Notes under the pieces: model-generated
Told to the model about the DNA's origin: nothing
What the model saw: the letters and a program-made list of their open reading frames with translations, nothing else
Databases searched by the model: none
Shown here: positions 27,922-36,848 of the stretch, piece after piece
Numbering within the stretch: the stretch's first letter is position 1
How the letters are laid out: each line of letters starts with the position of its first letter
Program-made: the position numbers and the translations under genes
Assembly: GCF_017497985.1 (NCBI RefSeq)
Contig: NZ_JAGDFV010000001.1
Span: 124,001-188,000 of the forward strand
Reading direction: 5' to 3'
DNA from: Meiothermus sp. CFH 77666
GTDB lineage: Bacteria; Deinococcota; Deinococci; Deinococcales; Thermaceae
Length of the DNA: 64,000 bases

Positions 27922-29598
27922 TCAATCCACCACCCTGAACCCCAGCGCCTCGGCCCGCTCGACGAAGAACTGAATGTTCTCGCTTTTGGTCTCTCCGCCC
28001 AGGCTCTTGCGCTCGTAGGCGCCTTCGGCGGCCAGAATCATGGTCTCGGCCAGGCAGGCCGGTACGGCCCCCTCGCCAAAGTGCAGGTCGAGGTTGCCGG
28101 TCATGGGCCCCGGAGGCCGCACCACCCCTCCCGGAATCACCCGCACCCCCGGCACCTGCCTGACCGAATCGTCCACGTCGGGGGGTACCCCCTCATCGTA
28201 GATCCAGGCGCCGGGCTTGATGTGCTCGGGAAAGATGATGGCCGAGGGGTCGGAAGTGGCGGTAAAAATCAAGTCCGCTTCTTTGATGGCGGCAATGTCC
28301 AGGGTGGTGAGTATTTCCGGCACCGGCTGGCCCTTGCGCTCCAAATTTTGCTTGAGCGTTGCAGCACTCTTTTCCAGGCGCTCCAGGTTGCGCCCCACCA
28401 GGATAAGCCTGCCCACCAGCGGGGCAATCTGCCGGGCAATGCCGAAGGCCACCACGCCATTGGCCCCCACCACGGCGGCGGTGGCCTGTTTGAGCTTGCG
28501 CCCGGTCTGCTCGAAGTGGGCCAGAATGCCGGGGATGGCGGCCTTGACGGTACCGGCGGTGTAGGCCCCGCCGTTGGTGACCTGAATTTCGGGCACGGCT
28601 TCCTGCACGATTTTTCCTTTCTCGCCGACCACACTCCAGAAAGCGCCCAGCCCCACCACCGTGCAACCGAGCTCCTTGGCCAGCCGGGCTCCCTGAATGG
28701 CTCGCTGGGTGGCGAGTTCGGGTTTGCTGGTAATCTGCTGCGGCAGCAACGGGGCCGAGAGCAGGTGACAGCGAATCTCGCGGCCATCGGTGGTTTTCAC
28801 CCCGCGCAACTCGCCCACCTTCATGGGTCGGATGGCCTCGGCCAGGTTTTCAACCAGGCTCTGGCGAATCAGGCCCCGCTCGACCAGGGGTTTGGCCCAG
28901 CGGAAGCGGGGGCTCTGAAATAGGTCTTCCACCGTGAGCGGATGAATCATAAAGGCGCAGACCACCGTCTTGTCGGTAGGTAGCGGCAGCGGCTCGCCCA
29001 GGCGCGGCTCGGTGCCCTCGAGCATTCGCCCGATGTTTTCCTTGTAGCGCCACAGGGTTACGAATAGCAAAACCCAGGCCGCCAGCTTGGCCCAGCCCGA
29101 AACGGGCTCGAAGGTGAGCACCAGCGCCAGCGTAGCCGGGATGTACATGGCTGCCAGGGAAGCGTAGCGGCTCAAGAACAGGCCCACCACCGCTACCAGC
29201 AGCACCGCCAGGGTTAGCAGGTAAGAAAGGCCGCTCAGGTAGAGCCCCAACACAACCCCTACCAGCACCCCTGCACCCCGCCCGCGCAACAGCGCTCCCT
29301 CGGCCAGAAACCGAGGAGGGTAGAGGTGCCCCAGGTAAACCAGCAGCGCAAAAACGACCGCCCAGGACAAGCCAAACTGCCCCCCCATCCATACCGCCAG
29401 AAGCCCCTTGAAGAAATCCAGGCCCCAGGCCAGCAGTGCCGGGCCGGTGCCCAGGAGCTTGAGGGTGTTCTCGAGGCCCAGGTTATAGGCCGAGGCCAGG
29501 CGCGGATCCTGCCCGGTCAGGCGGCGGATGACCCAGTACCCCAGGGGCAGCGAGCCGATCAGGTAGGCCAGGATTGCCAGCACAACAGTCATCGGCAC
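27922..29598 (-). CDS. PlsY-like membrane domain fused to acyl-ACP-reductase-like domain
   Basis: 558 residues. Residues 1 to about 205 are a PlsY-type glycerol-3-phosphate acyltransferase module with several helices, GSLPLGYW and DFFKG, but the family's GSGNxGATN and GGKG loops are altered (SAYNLGLENT, RGRGAG). The soluble half resembles cyanobacterial long-chain acyl-ACP reductase: FMIHPLTVEDLF, a Rossmann loop AVVGANGVVAFG, and C515 in PACLAETM at the position of the catalytic Cys (ACFAEAM in cyanobacteria). It may reduce an acyl thioester or acyl phosphate to an aldehyde at the membrane. Both activities are inferred. Confidence 0.8.
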   Translation of the reverse strand: MPMTVVLAILAYLIGSLPLGYWVIRRLTGQDPRLASAYNLGLENTLKLLGTGPALLAWGLDFFKGLLAVWMGGQFGLSWAVVFALLVYLGHLYPPRFLAEGALLRGRGAGVLVGVVLGLYLSGLSYLLTLAVLLVAVVGLFLSRYASLAAMYIPATLALVLTFEPVSGWAKLAAWVLLFVTLWRYKENIGRMLEGTEPRLGEPLPLPTDKTVVCAFMIHPLTVEDLFQSPRFRWAKPLVERGLIRQSLVENLAEAIRPMKVGELRGVKTTDGREIRCHLLSAPLLPQQITSKPELATQRAIQGARLAKELGCTVVGLGAFWSVVGEKGKIVQEAVPEIQVTNGGAYTAGTVKAAIPGILAHFEQTGRKLKQATAAVVGANGVVAFGIARQIAPLVGRLILVGRNLERLEKSAATLKQNLERKGQPVPEILTTLDIAAIKEADLIFTATSDPSAIIFPEHIKPGAWIYDEGVPPDVDDSVRQVPGVRVIPGGVVRPPGPMTGNLDLHFGEGAVPACLAETMILAAEGAYERKSLGGETKSENIQFFVERAEALGFRVVD

Positions 29599-29646
29599 AA
29601 CCTTACCAGATTTAGAGGGGTGCGAGGAGAAAAAAAGCGCCCAGGC

Positions 29647-30390
29647 TCACGCCTCAGAGGGCTTGTTTTCCATTGCTTTGGCTTTGGGTTTCTGGCTCAT
29701 GGCCCAGATGGTACCCAGTACCAGCACGGCCAGAATAAAGAGCGAGAACTGGGTTTTGTCTATGCCCGTGACCCACTCGGGGCGGCTCAGGACTTCCTTG
29801 GCGAACTTGTCCCAGCCCCCAATGGCCAGCTTGACCCCGGCAAAGCCCACCACCGCAAAGGCCACCGTCTCGAAGCGGGGGTATTTTTCCAGCAAACCCA
29901 CAAACAGTACCGCCACAAAGCGCAGGGCCAGGATGCCGATAAATACGCCGGTGAAAATAATCCAGATGTTGTCCGAAAGGGCCACCGCAACCAGTACCGA
30001 GTCCACCGCAAAGGCCAGGTCGGCCAGCTCGATCTGGGCCACAATGGTCCAGAACTGGCGTGGGGTTACGGTCTTGAGCGTTTGTAAGGCGTCTGGGCGG
30101 GCTTCCTCTTTGGGTCTTGGCTTGCTGAAGTGCCGGATAGCGATGTAGAGCAGGTAAACGGCCCCCAAAGCCTGAATCCACCAGAACTGAATCAGATACA
30201 CCGCAAAAACCAGGGCCAGGCCGCGCAGAATGTAGGCCCCGGCGATACCGTAAAAAAGAGCCTTTTGCCGCCAGGGAGGGGGTAGTTGCTTCACCATTAC
30301 CCCCAGCACCATGGCGTTGTCGGCGGAAAGTACCGCCTCCAGCACAATCAGGATTCCGATAACGATCAGCGCTTGTCCAAGTTGTTCCAT
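29647..30390 (-). CDS. TerC/Alx family membrane protein, riboswitch-controlled
   Basis: 247 residues, multi-helix membrane protein. Both family acidic motifs are present: EAVLSADNAMVLG and DLAFAVDSVLVAVAL, which are thought to bind metal. TerC/Alx/MeeY proteins export Mn2+. The start at 30390 (MEQLGQALIV) has GAGGTG before it; a longer frame to 30441 runs into the terminator hairpin of the leader. The leader carries a yybP-ykoY element, which fits manganese export. A paralogue lies 0.8 kb upstream. Confidence 0.92.
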   Translation of the reverse strand: MEQLGQALIVIGILIVLEAVLSADNAMVLGVMVKQLPPPWRQKALFYGIAGAYILRGLALVFAVYLIQFWWIQALGAVYLLYIAIRHFSKPRPKEEARPDALQTLKTVTPRQFWTIVAQIELADLAFAVDSVLVAVALSDNIWIIFTGVFIGILALRFVAVLFVGLLEKYPRFETVAFAVVGFAGVKLAIGGWDKFAKEVLSRPEWVTGIDKTQFSLFILAVLVLGTIWAMSQKPKAKAMENKPSEA

Positions 30391-30428
30391 GGGCACCTCA
30401 GAGCCGTGGCTAGGTGTAACAACACAAA

Positions 30429-30458
30429 ACCACCACGGCATGCTCGTGTCGTGGTGGT
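30429..30458 (-). terminator. Expression-platform terminator of the Mn2+ riboswitch
   Basis: ACCACCACG and CGTGGTGGT (minus strand) form a nine-pair stem followed by TTTTG. The 5' arm includes the ACCA that closes the aptamer's first helix, so the two structures exclude each other. Confidence 0.8.
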
Positions 30459-30547
30459 CTCACCAAGGCAATGCGCCCAGACTAACCGGAAGCCAATGCT
30501 TCGTACTGACGATTAATCAACCCCGGAGGGTGGCTACTCCCCAACCA
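30455..30547 (-). promoter_or_regulatory. yybP-ykoY (Mn2+) riboswitch aptamer
   Basis: On the minus strand the leader of the TerC gene reads TGGTTGGGGAGTAGCC at its 5' side, with the invariant GGGGAGTAGC loop of this class; ATCGTCAGTACGAAG in the middle; and GGTGAGACCA at the 3' side. TGGT and ACCA close the first helix. Ligand binding would hold that helix and prevent the terminator just downstream, switching the Mn exporter on. The class and its usual partner gene (TerC family) agree. Confidence 0.85.
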
Positions 30548-30613
30548 GCCCGTAGAGTAGCACTCTTAGCTGGATGAAAAGCGCATGAGACTACGATTTT
30601 CGGGGGGAGGGCT

Positions 30614-31162
30614 TCAGGCTGGCTTCTCCCAGACCGCCCAGGTGCGGTGATGAGCTTCCATCCACCCCTCGGCCCAGGCCCGCAGATGCAGGCCGGGGGG
30701 CGGGTGCAAGAGCTCGTCTCCTTGCCAGTAGTGTGCAGCCTGGCTGCCCCGGCGGGCCGCTTCCTGCACGGTAAAGCCCTCGAGCAGCACCAACCCCCCC
30801 GGCATCAGCCGCTCGGCCAGGTGGGCCAATAAGGGACGGTGCAAAAAGTACGACTTGATAATGCCCGCAAAGGGGCCAGGGGGCAGGCTGGGGTCAGGGG
30901 CCTCGAGGTCGGCCTCGAGCGCCCAGATCGGCAAACCTTGCCGCAGGGCTTCTGCCTGCACAAACGCCAGCGCTACCCGGTTCCGCTCGAGCAAAATCAC
31001 CGGATGACCCCGCCTGGCCAGAAAGAAGGCGTTGCGCCCGGTGCCCCCGGCCAGGTCGAGCACCAAGCCTGCGGGAAGCCGGTGCGCATAGGCTGCCACT
31101 ACCTGGGCCGGATGGCTGAACGGAGGCTGGTGCAGGTAGTAGGCGTCCCAGTTTTTGGGCAT
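30614..31162 (-). CDS. SAM-dependent methyltransferase, TehB-like
   Basis: 182 residues, class I methyltransferase. The SAM site is LVLDLAGGTGRNAFFLARRG (about 33-52), followed by an acidic residue after the second strand (ILLERNR) and GGLVLLEGF. It lies three bases after a TerC-family gene on the same strand, so they share an operon. TehB-type enzymes act on tellurite or small molecules; the target here is not known. The TerC (tellurium resistance name) link is suggestive only. Confidence 0.8.
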   Translation of the reverse strand: MPKNWDAYYLHQPPFSHPAQVVAAYAHRLPAGLVLDLAGGTGRNAFFLARRGHPVILLERNRVALAFVQAEALRQGLPIWALEADLEAPDPSLPPGPFAGIIKSYFLHRPLLAHLAERLMPGGLVLLEGFTVQEAARRGSQAAHYWQGDELLHPPPGLHLRAWAEGWMEAHHRTWAVWEKPA

Positions 31163-31165
31163 GGC

Positions 31166-31867
31166 TCAGGATTGCGAAGAGCGGCGAAAGGCCCAGAGGG
31201 TTCCCAGCACCAGAATGGCCAGCGTTACGCTGAGGAAGAAAGCCTGGGGCAGATGAAGCGCCAGCTCGGGGCGGTGCAGCCAGACCTCGCTGCCGTGGCC
31301 CCAGCCCTCGAGCATCAGCTTGAGCCCGGCCCAGCCCACCACCGCATAGGCCACGGTCTCGAGCCGCGGATACCGCTCGATGATGGTCACCATAATGCCT
31401 GCAGCCAGCCGGATCAAGAGAATCCCAATAGCCACACCGGCAAAGATCACCCAGAACTCCCGGCTGAAGGCAATCACCACCAGCACCGAGTCCACCGCAA
31501 AGGCCAGGTCTACCACGTTTATCATGACTACGATGCGCCAGAAACTGGCAGCAGCGGCCTGCTGCACGCTGGCGTGGTCGGCCTCGCTGTGGGTCTTACG
31601 CCGGAAGATGTGATTGACCGCCAGATACACCAGGTAAAGCCCCCCCAGGAGCTGAATCCACCAGATCTGGATGATGATGGTGGCAAACAGCAAGGCCAGC
31701 CCGCGCAGCACGTAAGCGCCAATAATGCCGTACAAGAGCGCCCTCGAGCGCAGGTGCTCCGGCAGGGGCCGCACCATCACGGCCAGCACCATGGCGTTGT
31801 CTACCGATAAAACGGCCTCGAGGGCCACAATGATCAGAATGGCTACAAAAGCCGAACCAAACTCCAT
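31166..31867 (-). CDS. TerC family membrane protein, second copy
   Basis: 233 residues. It keeps the two acidic membrane motifs EAVLSVDNAMVLAVM and DLAFAVDSVLVVIAF and is clearly a paralogue of the downstream riboswitch-controlled gene. No riboswitch precedes this copy: only 23 bases separate it from the esterase gene. It forms an operon with the methyltransferase. Confidence 0.9.
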   Translation of the reverse strand: MEFGSAFVAILIIVALEAVLSVDNAMVLAVMVRPLPEHLRSRALLYGIIGAYVLRGLALLFATIIIQIWWIQLLGGLYLVYLAVNHIFRRKTHSEADHASVQQAAAASFWRIVVMINVVDLAFAVDSVLVVIAFSREFWVIFAGVAIGILLIRLAAGIMVTIIERYPRLETVAYAVVGWAGLKLMLEGWGHGSEVWLHRPELALHLPQAFFLSVTLAILVLGTLWAFRRSSQS

Positions 31868-31890
31868 AACCTAAAGCCTATCATCTGGTT

Positions 31891-32850
31891 TTAGTTTCCG
31901 AACAGGTACAACAGGGCCGGGGCCAGCCCCTGCCGCCAGGTCATCCAGTTGTGGCCGGAGGGGCGCTCGAGGTAAGCGTGCGGGTAGCCCTTGTCGGCCA
32001 GCATGGCGGCAAAGCGGCGGTTGGGGGCCAGCAGCCACTCAATCTGGCCGGTCTCGCAATAAAACCGTAGCGGCAGGGTTTGAGAGTCCAGGTACTGTTC
32101 AGTGAGCCACTCAGGGTCGTTGTAGGAATCGCCCCCCTCGGGCGAGGCGGTCAGGCAGGCCGACTGGGTGGCGACCTTCTGGAACACCTGTGGGTGGCGC
32201 AGCGCCAGCCAGCTCGAGACCAGCCCCCCCAGGCTGGCGCCCATCAGGCCCCTCTCCGGGGTGGGGCCGTAGTGCGACTCCACCGCCGGGATAATCTCGT
32301 TCAGCACGTGCTGCTCGTAGGTGATGCTAAACCAGTATTCGCGGCGGCGATCCTCGGGCTCGATAAAAACAATTCGCACCGGCCGGATTTCGTCCAGCTC
32401 CAAAAGCCCCTGGGCCACCTCGGCCAGCCTGGCAGTGCGGTAGTAGGCCACCCCGTCGTGCACATACAGGGTGGCCTGGGCCGGTTCCTGGGGGTTGAAC
32501 ACATAGTAGCGGCGGGTAGTGCCAAAAGCCTTCGACTCCAGCCGATGGCGGTGCACGTTCACCGGGCGGGAGGGTTGGTGCGGCGGGGTGTAGTGAAAGC
32601 CTGGCAGTTCGATGGCCCTGGGGTAGCTCCACCAGGGGTTCTGGGCCTTGTGAGGGTTATCGGGGTCGGGGAAGGGCTCGCGGTTAGCGTCTAAAAAGGC
32701 ATACTCGATATAGGCCCCGGCGGGGAACTCGAGGGTGAGCGGCCCCCCAATGGGAATTGGCCTTCTGTCCCAGTCGGTAAAGTCACCGACCAGAAATTTC
32801 GCCTGGGCCGGGGGATGAAAGGTTACGGAGCGTGCGTGCACCTCGACCAT
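31891..32850 (-). CDS. Esterase, enterochelin-esterase/esterase D type alpha/beta-hydrolase
   Basis: 319 residues. An N-terminal beta domain (about 1-100, E-set/CBM48-like: FLVGDFTDWDRRPIPI) precedes an alpha/beta-hydrolase with the nucleophile elbow GLMGASLGG and the final His in GHNWMTWRQGL. No signal peptide, so likely cytoplasmic. The Fes-type group acts on ester-linked siderophores or acyl compounds; no siderophore genes are nearby, so the substrate is open. Confidence 0.85.
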   Translation of the reverse strand: MVEVHARSVTFHPPAQAKFLVGDFTDWDRRPIPIGGPLTLEFPAGAYIEYAFLDANREPFPDPDNPHKAQNPWWSYPRAIELPGFHYTPPHQPSRPVNVHRHRLESKAFGTTRRYYVFNPQEPAQATLYVHDGVAYYRTARLAEVAQGLLELDEIRPVRIVFIEPEDRRREYWFSITYEQHVLNEIIPAVESHYGPTPERGLMGASLGGLVSSWLALRHPQVFQKVATQSACLTASPEGGDSYNDPEWLTEQYLDSQTLPLRFYCETGQIEWLLAPNRRFAAMLADKGYPHAYLERPSGHNWMTWRQGLAPALLYLFGN

Positions 32851-33082
32851 ACCGGCCTTTATTGTATGGGGTAAGCAAGGGTTACCCTGGCCGGAGACTG
32901 TTAAGTCTTTGGTTCATCCGAGGAGAAAATGTAGGCAAACCCAGGTTAGCGGCAAACTGGACAAAGTCCCGGTTCTGCACCATGCCTCTCTTCTGGATAT
33001 CACCGCCAGTTTTACCCAAACGAGGTTTCGTAGATTGCTAGGGGCGTAAATCGTTGAACGCCACGGATGTTCTCGGGACAGC

Positions 33083-33349
33083 TTGCGATGCCCACGTTGT
33101 AGTTTTCCTTTGTTGGAGATTGAAAACAGAATTGCTGAGCTCAAAGAGGAGATACAGCGCCTTCGAGGGGAACTTGAGCGCTTGGGATTCAGCACGTTAT
33201 ACGTAGCCAGCAGGTTTCGCGCTACCTTTCATAAACCAACGTGTCGTTGGGCGGTGTATTTTCTCGACTCGGAAAGATGCATTGAGTTTTCCTCACATCG
33301 AGAGGCTGTGGAGGCTGGCTACAAACCTTGCAAAACCTGCTGTGCTTGA
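33083..33349 (+). CDS. Small Zn-binding protein with coiled coil and Ada-like motif
   Basis: 88 residues from a TTG start; no ATG is available in frame after the upstream stop. It has CPRC at the N-terminus (residues 3-6), a charged coiled-coil (about 14-35: IENRIAELKEEIQRLRGEL), and a Cys-rich end with CRWA and FSSHREAVEAGYKPCKTC, which resembles the metal-binding fold of Ada. The surrounding bases (about 32950-33350) are poorer in GC than the neighbours, which hints at transfer. Likely binds DNA or another macromolecule; function unknown. Confidence 0.7.
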   Translation: MRCPRCSFPLLEIENRIAELKEEIQRLRGELERLGFSTLYVASRFRATFHKPTCRWAVYFLDSERCIEFSSHREAVEAGYKPCKTCCA

Positions 33350-33354
33350 GGGAG

Positions 33355-36072
33355 CTATCCTGCGTTACGCAGACCTGCCGCAATACCCAGCAAGGAGAGC
33401 ATCAAAGCCCGCTCGAGCCCCTTGCGCTCGGGGGCCTCGGGGGGGGTGCGGCGGTAGCGCTCGAGCAACTCCACCTGAACCAGCGAGATGGGGTCCACAT
33501 AAGGGTTGCGTAGCTCGGTCTGGCGGGCCAGCACGGGGTGGTTGAAAAGCAGGGTGTTCTGAAAAGTTTCTTCCAGAATGGCCCTGGTTTTCTCGAAGGC
33601 ACGGGCAATACTCGGAAAAAAGCGCTCTGCCAGAGAAGGTTCTACCAGGCGCAGATACTCCCGGGCAATCCCCAGGTCGGCCTTGGCCAGGGCAATGGCC
33701 GCGCTATCCAGGGTGGTGGCAAAGAAGGGCCACTGCGCAAACATTTCCCGCCGCAAGCTGAGCGGAATTTCTTCCAGCCCTTCGGCCAGGCCGTACCAGC
33801 CGGGAATCAAAAGTCGCACCTGCGTCCAGGACATCACCCAGGGGATGGCCCTCAGGTCCTTTATTTCGCGTACCCGCCCCGAGCGATACACGGGCCTGCT
33901 GGCAATGTTCAGGGCGCCAATCTCGCGGATAGGGGTGAGCTGTTCGTAAAACTCAAAGAAACCGGGGCGCAGGAGCAACTCGCGGTAGACCTCGGTGGAG
34001 CGCCGAGCGGCTCGGGTCATGGCCTCGCGCCACGCTTCGCGGAGGGGCTCGGCCTGCCCGTAGAGGTCGCGGGCCGAGGCCAGCGCGGTGTGGTAGAGCA
34101 TCTGCTCGAGGTTCCGGTAGGCCAGGTCGGGGTGGGCGTAGCGGTCGGCCAGGGCCTCGCCCTGCTCGGTCAGGCGCATGCGGCTGCCCACCGTGCCGGG
34201 CGGCAGGCTGGCAATGGCCCGCCCGGCGGTGCCACCCCCTCGAGCGGTGGAGGTGCCGCGCCCGTGGAAATAGTAGACCTGCACGCCCCGGCTCTTTGCT
34301 GTGGCAGTAATGGCTTCCTGAGCCCGGTAGAGCGCCCAGTTGGCGGCCAGAAAGCCTGCGTCCTTGTTGGAGTCGGAGTAGCCAATCATGACCTCGAGGC
34401 CCCCCCGGCCCTGCACATGGGCCATAAAAACCGGGTTGTCCAGCAGCCGGGCCACCACCTCGGGCGCATTTTCCAGGTCGCCCAGGGTCTCGAAGAGCGG
34501 CACCACATCGAATGGCAGGGCCCGCCCAGGGCGGTAGAGCCCCACCTCCCGCGCCAGCAGGAGTACCTCGAGCAGGTCGCTGGGGTGGTGGGTCATCGAG
34601 ACCACGTGGGCCCCCCGCGCCCGCCAGTTGCGCAGGGCTTCCAGGGCGGTTTGCAGGGCCTTGGTCTGCGGACGGTAGCCCACCGGCGCCAGGGGCCGGG
34701 CGGTGGCCAGTTCCTGGGTCAGCAGGGCCTCCCTTTGCAGCGGTTCCAGCCCCACGTAATGCTCGTGCACCCCGGCGGTTTTCAGCAGTTCGGCTACGGC
34801 TTCGGTCAGCGCGCGGGACTCCTCCCGCAAATCCAGGCTGACCAGCTCGAGGCCAAACGCCTCGGCATTCAACCGCAGGGGGCGCACGCTGACTCGGGAA
34901 ATCTCCTTCAGGCCAAGCTGATTGAGGCTGGCCTCGGCCTTGCGTAAATCCCCGATAAACTCATGGGTGCTGCTATAGCCAGGGCCGGTTTGCTCGCCCA
35001 ACAAGGCCCGCAGCTTGTAGCGCAGCCCCATGCCAAACTGGCGGTAGGGTTCCCCCTGGAAGCGCTCGGGCAGCGCCAAACGCCTGGCATGGTCTTCCAG
35101 GGCCAGCCGCAGTTCACGACTAATGGTGATGCGCTCCTCGCTGAGCGACAAGTCCCGAATCAGGCCGTCCACGTCCTCCACAAACTTACGCAGGGCGGTT
35201 TCGCGGGCGTAGTTCTGGGCCCAGCTCGTGACCTCTGGCACCACATTGGGGTTGCCGTCCCGGTCGCCCCCAATCCAACTCCGAAACACTAATGGAGGCG
35301 AAAGGTCGGGGCGCAGGCCGTAGTGGGCCTCCAGGGCACTCTCCAGCCCATCCACCAGCCGGGGGATGGCCTGCCACAGGGTATAGGTGGTGTAAAAAAG
35401 GCCGCCTTTCACCTCGTCTTCCACACTCGGACGGGATTTGCGCAGTTCGGAGGTGCCCCACAGCAGGGCCACTCGAGCATCAAGCTGTGAGTTGGCATCA
35501 GCAATGAGCGGTGGAGCCTCGGCGTGGTTCTCCTGCGCTGAGTCTTCAGGGCCCTCTCGCTCGGCTGCATCCAGAAGCTTTTCAATCTCGCTGATGTGAT
35601 ACCGCTGGGTGCGGCGGCGGGTCTCGGTGGGGTGCGCGGTGAAGGTCAGGTGCAGCCGTAGCCGCGAGAGCACATCTACCGCCTGCTCATAGCTCAGACC
35701 CTGGCGTTTGAGCTGCCCGACCAGGGCCAGAAACGATTCCCCCCTGGGGGCCTGCGGGGTGCTTTTCTTCTCCCGCTCCCGATTAACCCGTACCCGGTGG
35801 CGTTCTTCGGCCAGATTGACCAGATGAAAATAGGTCGAAAAGGCCCGGATCATGTTTTCGGCCTCGGCCAGCGAGAGGCCCCGCACAATGCTCAGAAGCT
35901 GCTGGCGGGTGGCTTCGCTGTAGCTTTGCCGCAGGGCTTTGGTCAGCTCGCGGACTTCTTCCTCCAGTTCAAAAACACGCTGGCCCGAAAGCGTTCGAAT
36001 AGCCTTCCCCAGAGCCCGCCCCAACAAATCCACTTCGCGCTTGAGCTGTTCAAACAGCCGATCTTCACTCAT
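33355..36072 (-). CDS. ppc: Phosphoenolpyruvate carboxylase
   Basis: 905 residues; makes oxaloacetate from PEP and bicarbonate to refill the TCA cycle. Catalytic motifs [41 protein letters not shown] and [13 protein letters not shown] are present. The C-terminus ends RNAG, where most enzymes end in QNTG or RNTG; the last Gly, which is the important one, is kept. It converges on the Zn-protein gene five bases away. The upstream gap 36073-36323 holds a G-rich repeat and no gene. Confidence 0.97.
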   Translation of the reverse strand: MSEDRLFEQLKREVDLLGRALGKAIRTLSGQRVFELEEEVRELTKALRQSYSEATRQQLLSIVRGLSLAEAENMIRAFSTYFHLVNLAEERHRVRVNREREKKSTPQAPRGESFLALVGQLKRQGLSYEQAVDVLSRLRLHLTFTAHPTETRRRTQRYHISEIEKLLDAAEREGPEDSAQENHAEAPPLIADANSQLDARVALLWGTSELRKSRPSVEDEVKGGLFYTTYTLWQAIPRLVDGLESALEAHYGLRPDLSPPLVFRSWIGGDRDGNPNVVPEVTSWAQNYARETALRKFVEDVDGLIRDLSLSEERITISRELRLALEDHARRLALPERFQGEPYRQFGMGLRYKLRALLGEQTGPGYSSTHEFIGDLRKAEASLNQLGLKEISRVSVRPLRLNAEAFGLELVSLDLREESRALTEAVAELLKTAGVHEHYVGLEPLQREALLTQELATARPLAPVGYRPQTKALQTALEALRNWRARGAHVVSMTHHPSDLLEVLLLAREVGLYRPGRALPFDVVPLFETLGDLENAPEVVARLLDNPVFMAHVQGRGGLEVMIGYSDSNKDAGFLAANWALYRAQEAITATAKSRGVQVYYFHGRGTSTARGGGTAGRAIASLPPGTVGSRMRLTEQGEALADRYAHPDLAYRNLEQMLYHTALASARDLYGQAEPLREAWREAMTRAARRSTEVYRELLLRPGFFEFYEQLTPIREIGALNIASRPVYRSGRVREIKDLRAIPWVMSWTQVRLLIPGWYGLAEGLEEIPLSLRREMFAQWPFFATTLDSAAIALAKADLGIAREYLRLVEPSLAERFFPSIARAFEKTRAILEETFQNTLLFNHPVLARQTELRNPYVDPISLVQVELLERYRRTPPEAPERKGLERALMLSLLGIAAGLRNAG

Positions 36073-36170
36073 CCAGCGATAGTGTATCGGGTCTGGAAGG
36101 GATTCCCAAATGTTCGTACCCTCTTTGCCTGGGCAAGGTACATACCGCAGGAACGGTGAAGCAGGGAGCA

Positions 36171-36216
36171 GGGGGTAGGGGACAGGTGATGGAGACCCCC
36201 TGCCTACCTTCTACCA
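36171..36216. repeat. G-rich palindromic intergenic repeat, copy 1
   Basis: GGGGGTAGGGGACAGGTG (36171-36188) is followed by a complementary C-rich arm (CCCCCTGCCTACC, 36196-36208). The same 18-mer occurs at 60932-60949. Confidence 0.75.
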
Positions 36217-36323
36217 CCCAGCCCCAACCGGGGTATGGTTGAAAGTTGGCTACACGGCCAAAGTTGGTATCGGAGCCTCCGGGTTCGCCGAGCCCAACCT
36301 CTAACCCCGGATCTCTACTCCCC

Positions 36324-36752
36324 CTAGGGCGTGCCCTCGAAAATGACCGGAAAGCGCACGCGGGTATCGAAAGCCAGGGGAACCAGCCAGCGCACACTGG
36401 GCACTACCGGGCCGGCAAACAGGTCGTTTACGGCAAAAATCCCCACTTCATCCTCGCCCTTGGCCTGGATCTCGAGGGCCAGCTCCGAGACGGCCACCTA
36501 GAAGTACACCTGAAAGGTATAACCCTCCAGCCTTGCCAGCGCCATCCATTCTTTGGGAGGGATGCCGACGCCGGTTTCTTCCTTGAAAACCCTGGACATG
36601 GCGGCTTTGGGCAGTTCATCGGGCATGATTTTGCCTCCCACCCCATTGAATAGCCGTGCATCCGGGTCGGCCCGGTGCTTTCGCATCAGCACCACTCGAG
36701 TTTTGTCGGGGGTGAAGAGGAAACCGGCGACGTACTGGGCTAGGGGGGTCAT
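36324..36752 (-). pseudogene. NUDIX hydrolase interrupted by an in-frame amber codon
   Basis: Codons 1-84 encode a NUDIX start (MTPLAQYVAGFLFTPD) and box GGKIMPDELPKAAMSRVFKE, then TAG at 36498-36500. The same frame continues for 57 more sense codons (VAVSELALEIQ...RVRFPVIFEGTP) to a second stop at 36324. The total, 142 codons, is the normal size of a small NUDIX hydrolase, and the second part looks like a genuine C-terminal half. One substitution (for example TGG to TAG) explains it. The box is also slightly off the consensus (RV in place of RE). Sequencing error is an alternative. Confidence 0.75.
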
Positions 36753-36848
36753 GGCAAGGCTCCGAAGGCGTTACCTTAGTGTATCCGGTTGGCCCCAGAG
36801 GTTGCTTCGTGGTTTGACTTGGGTTTCTTAAGCCGTTAGCTTGGGGGC

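Noticed and set aside
27907-28923. Plus-strand open frame of 338 codons inside the PlsY/reductase gene
   Set aside because: Antisense to a gene with clear domain motifs; composition is shadow-like.
36498-36500. Stop-codon reassignment or selenocysteine-like read-through
   Set aside because: The codon is TAG, not TGA, and many other genes here end in TAG, so recoding is unlikely.
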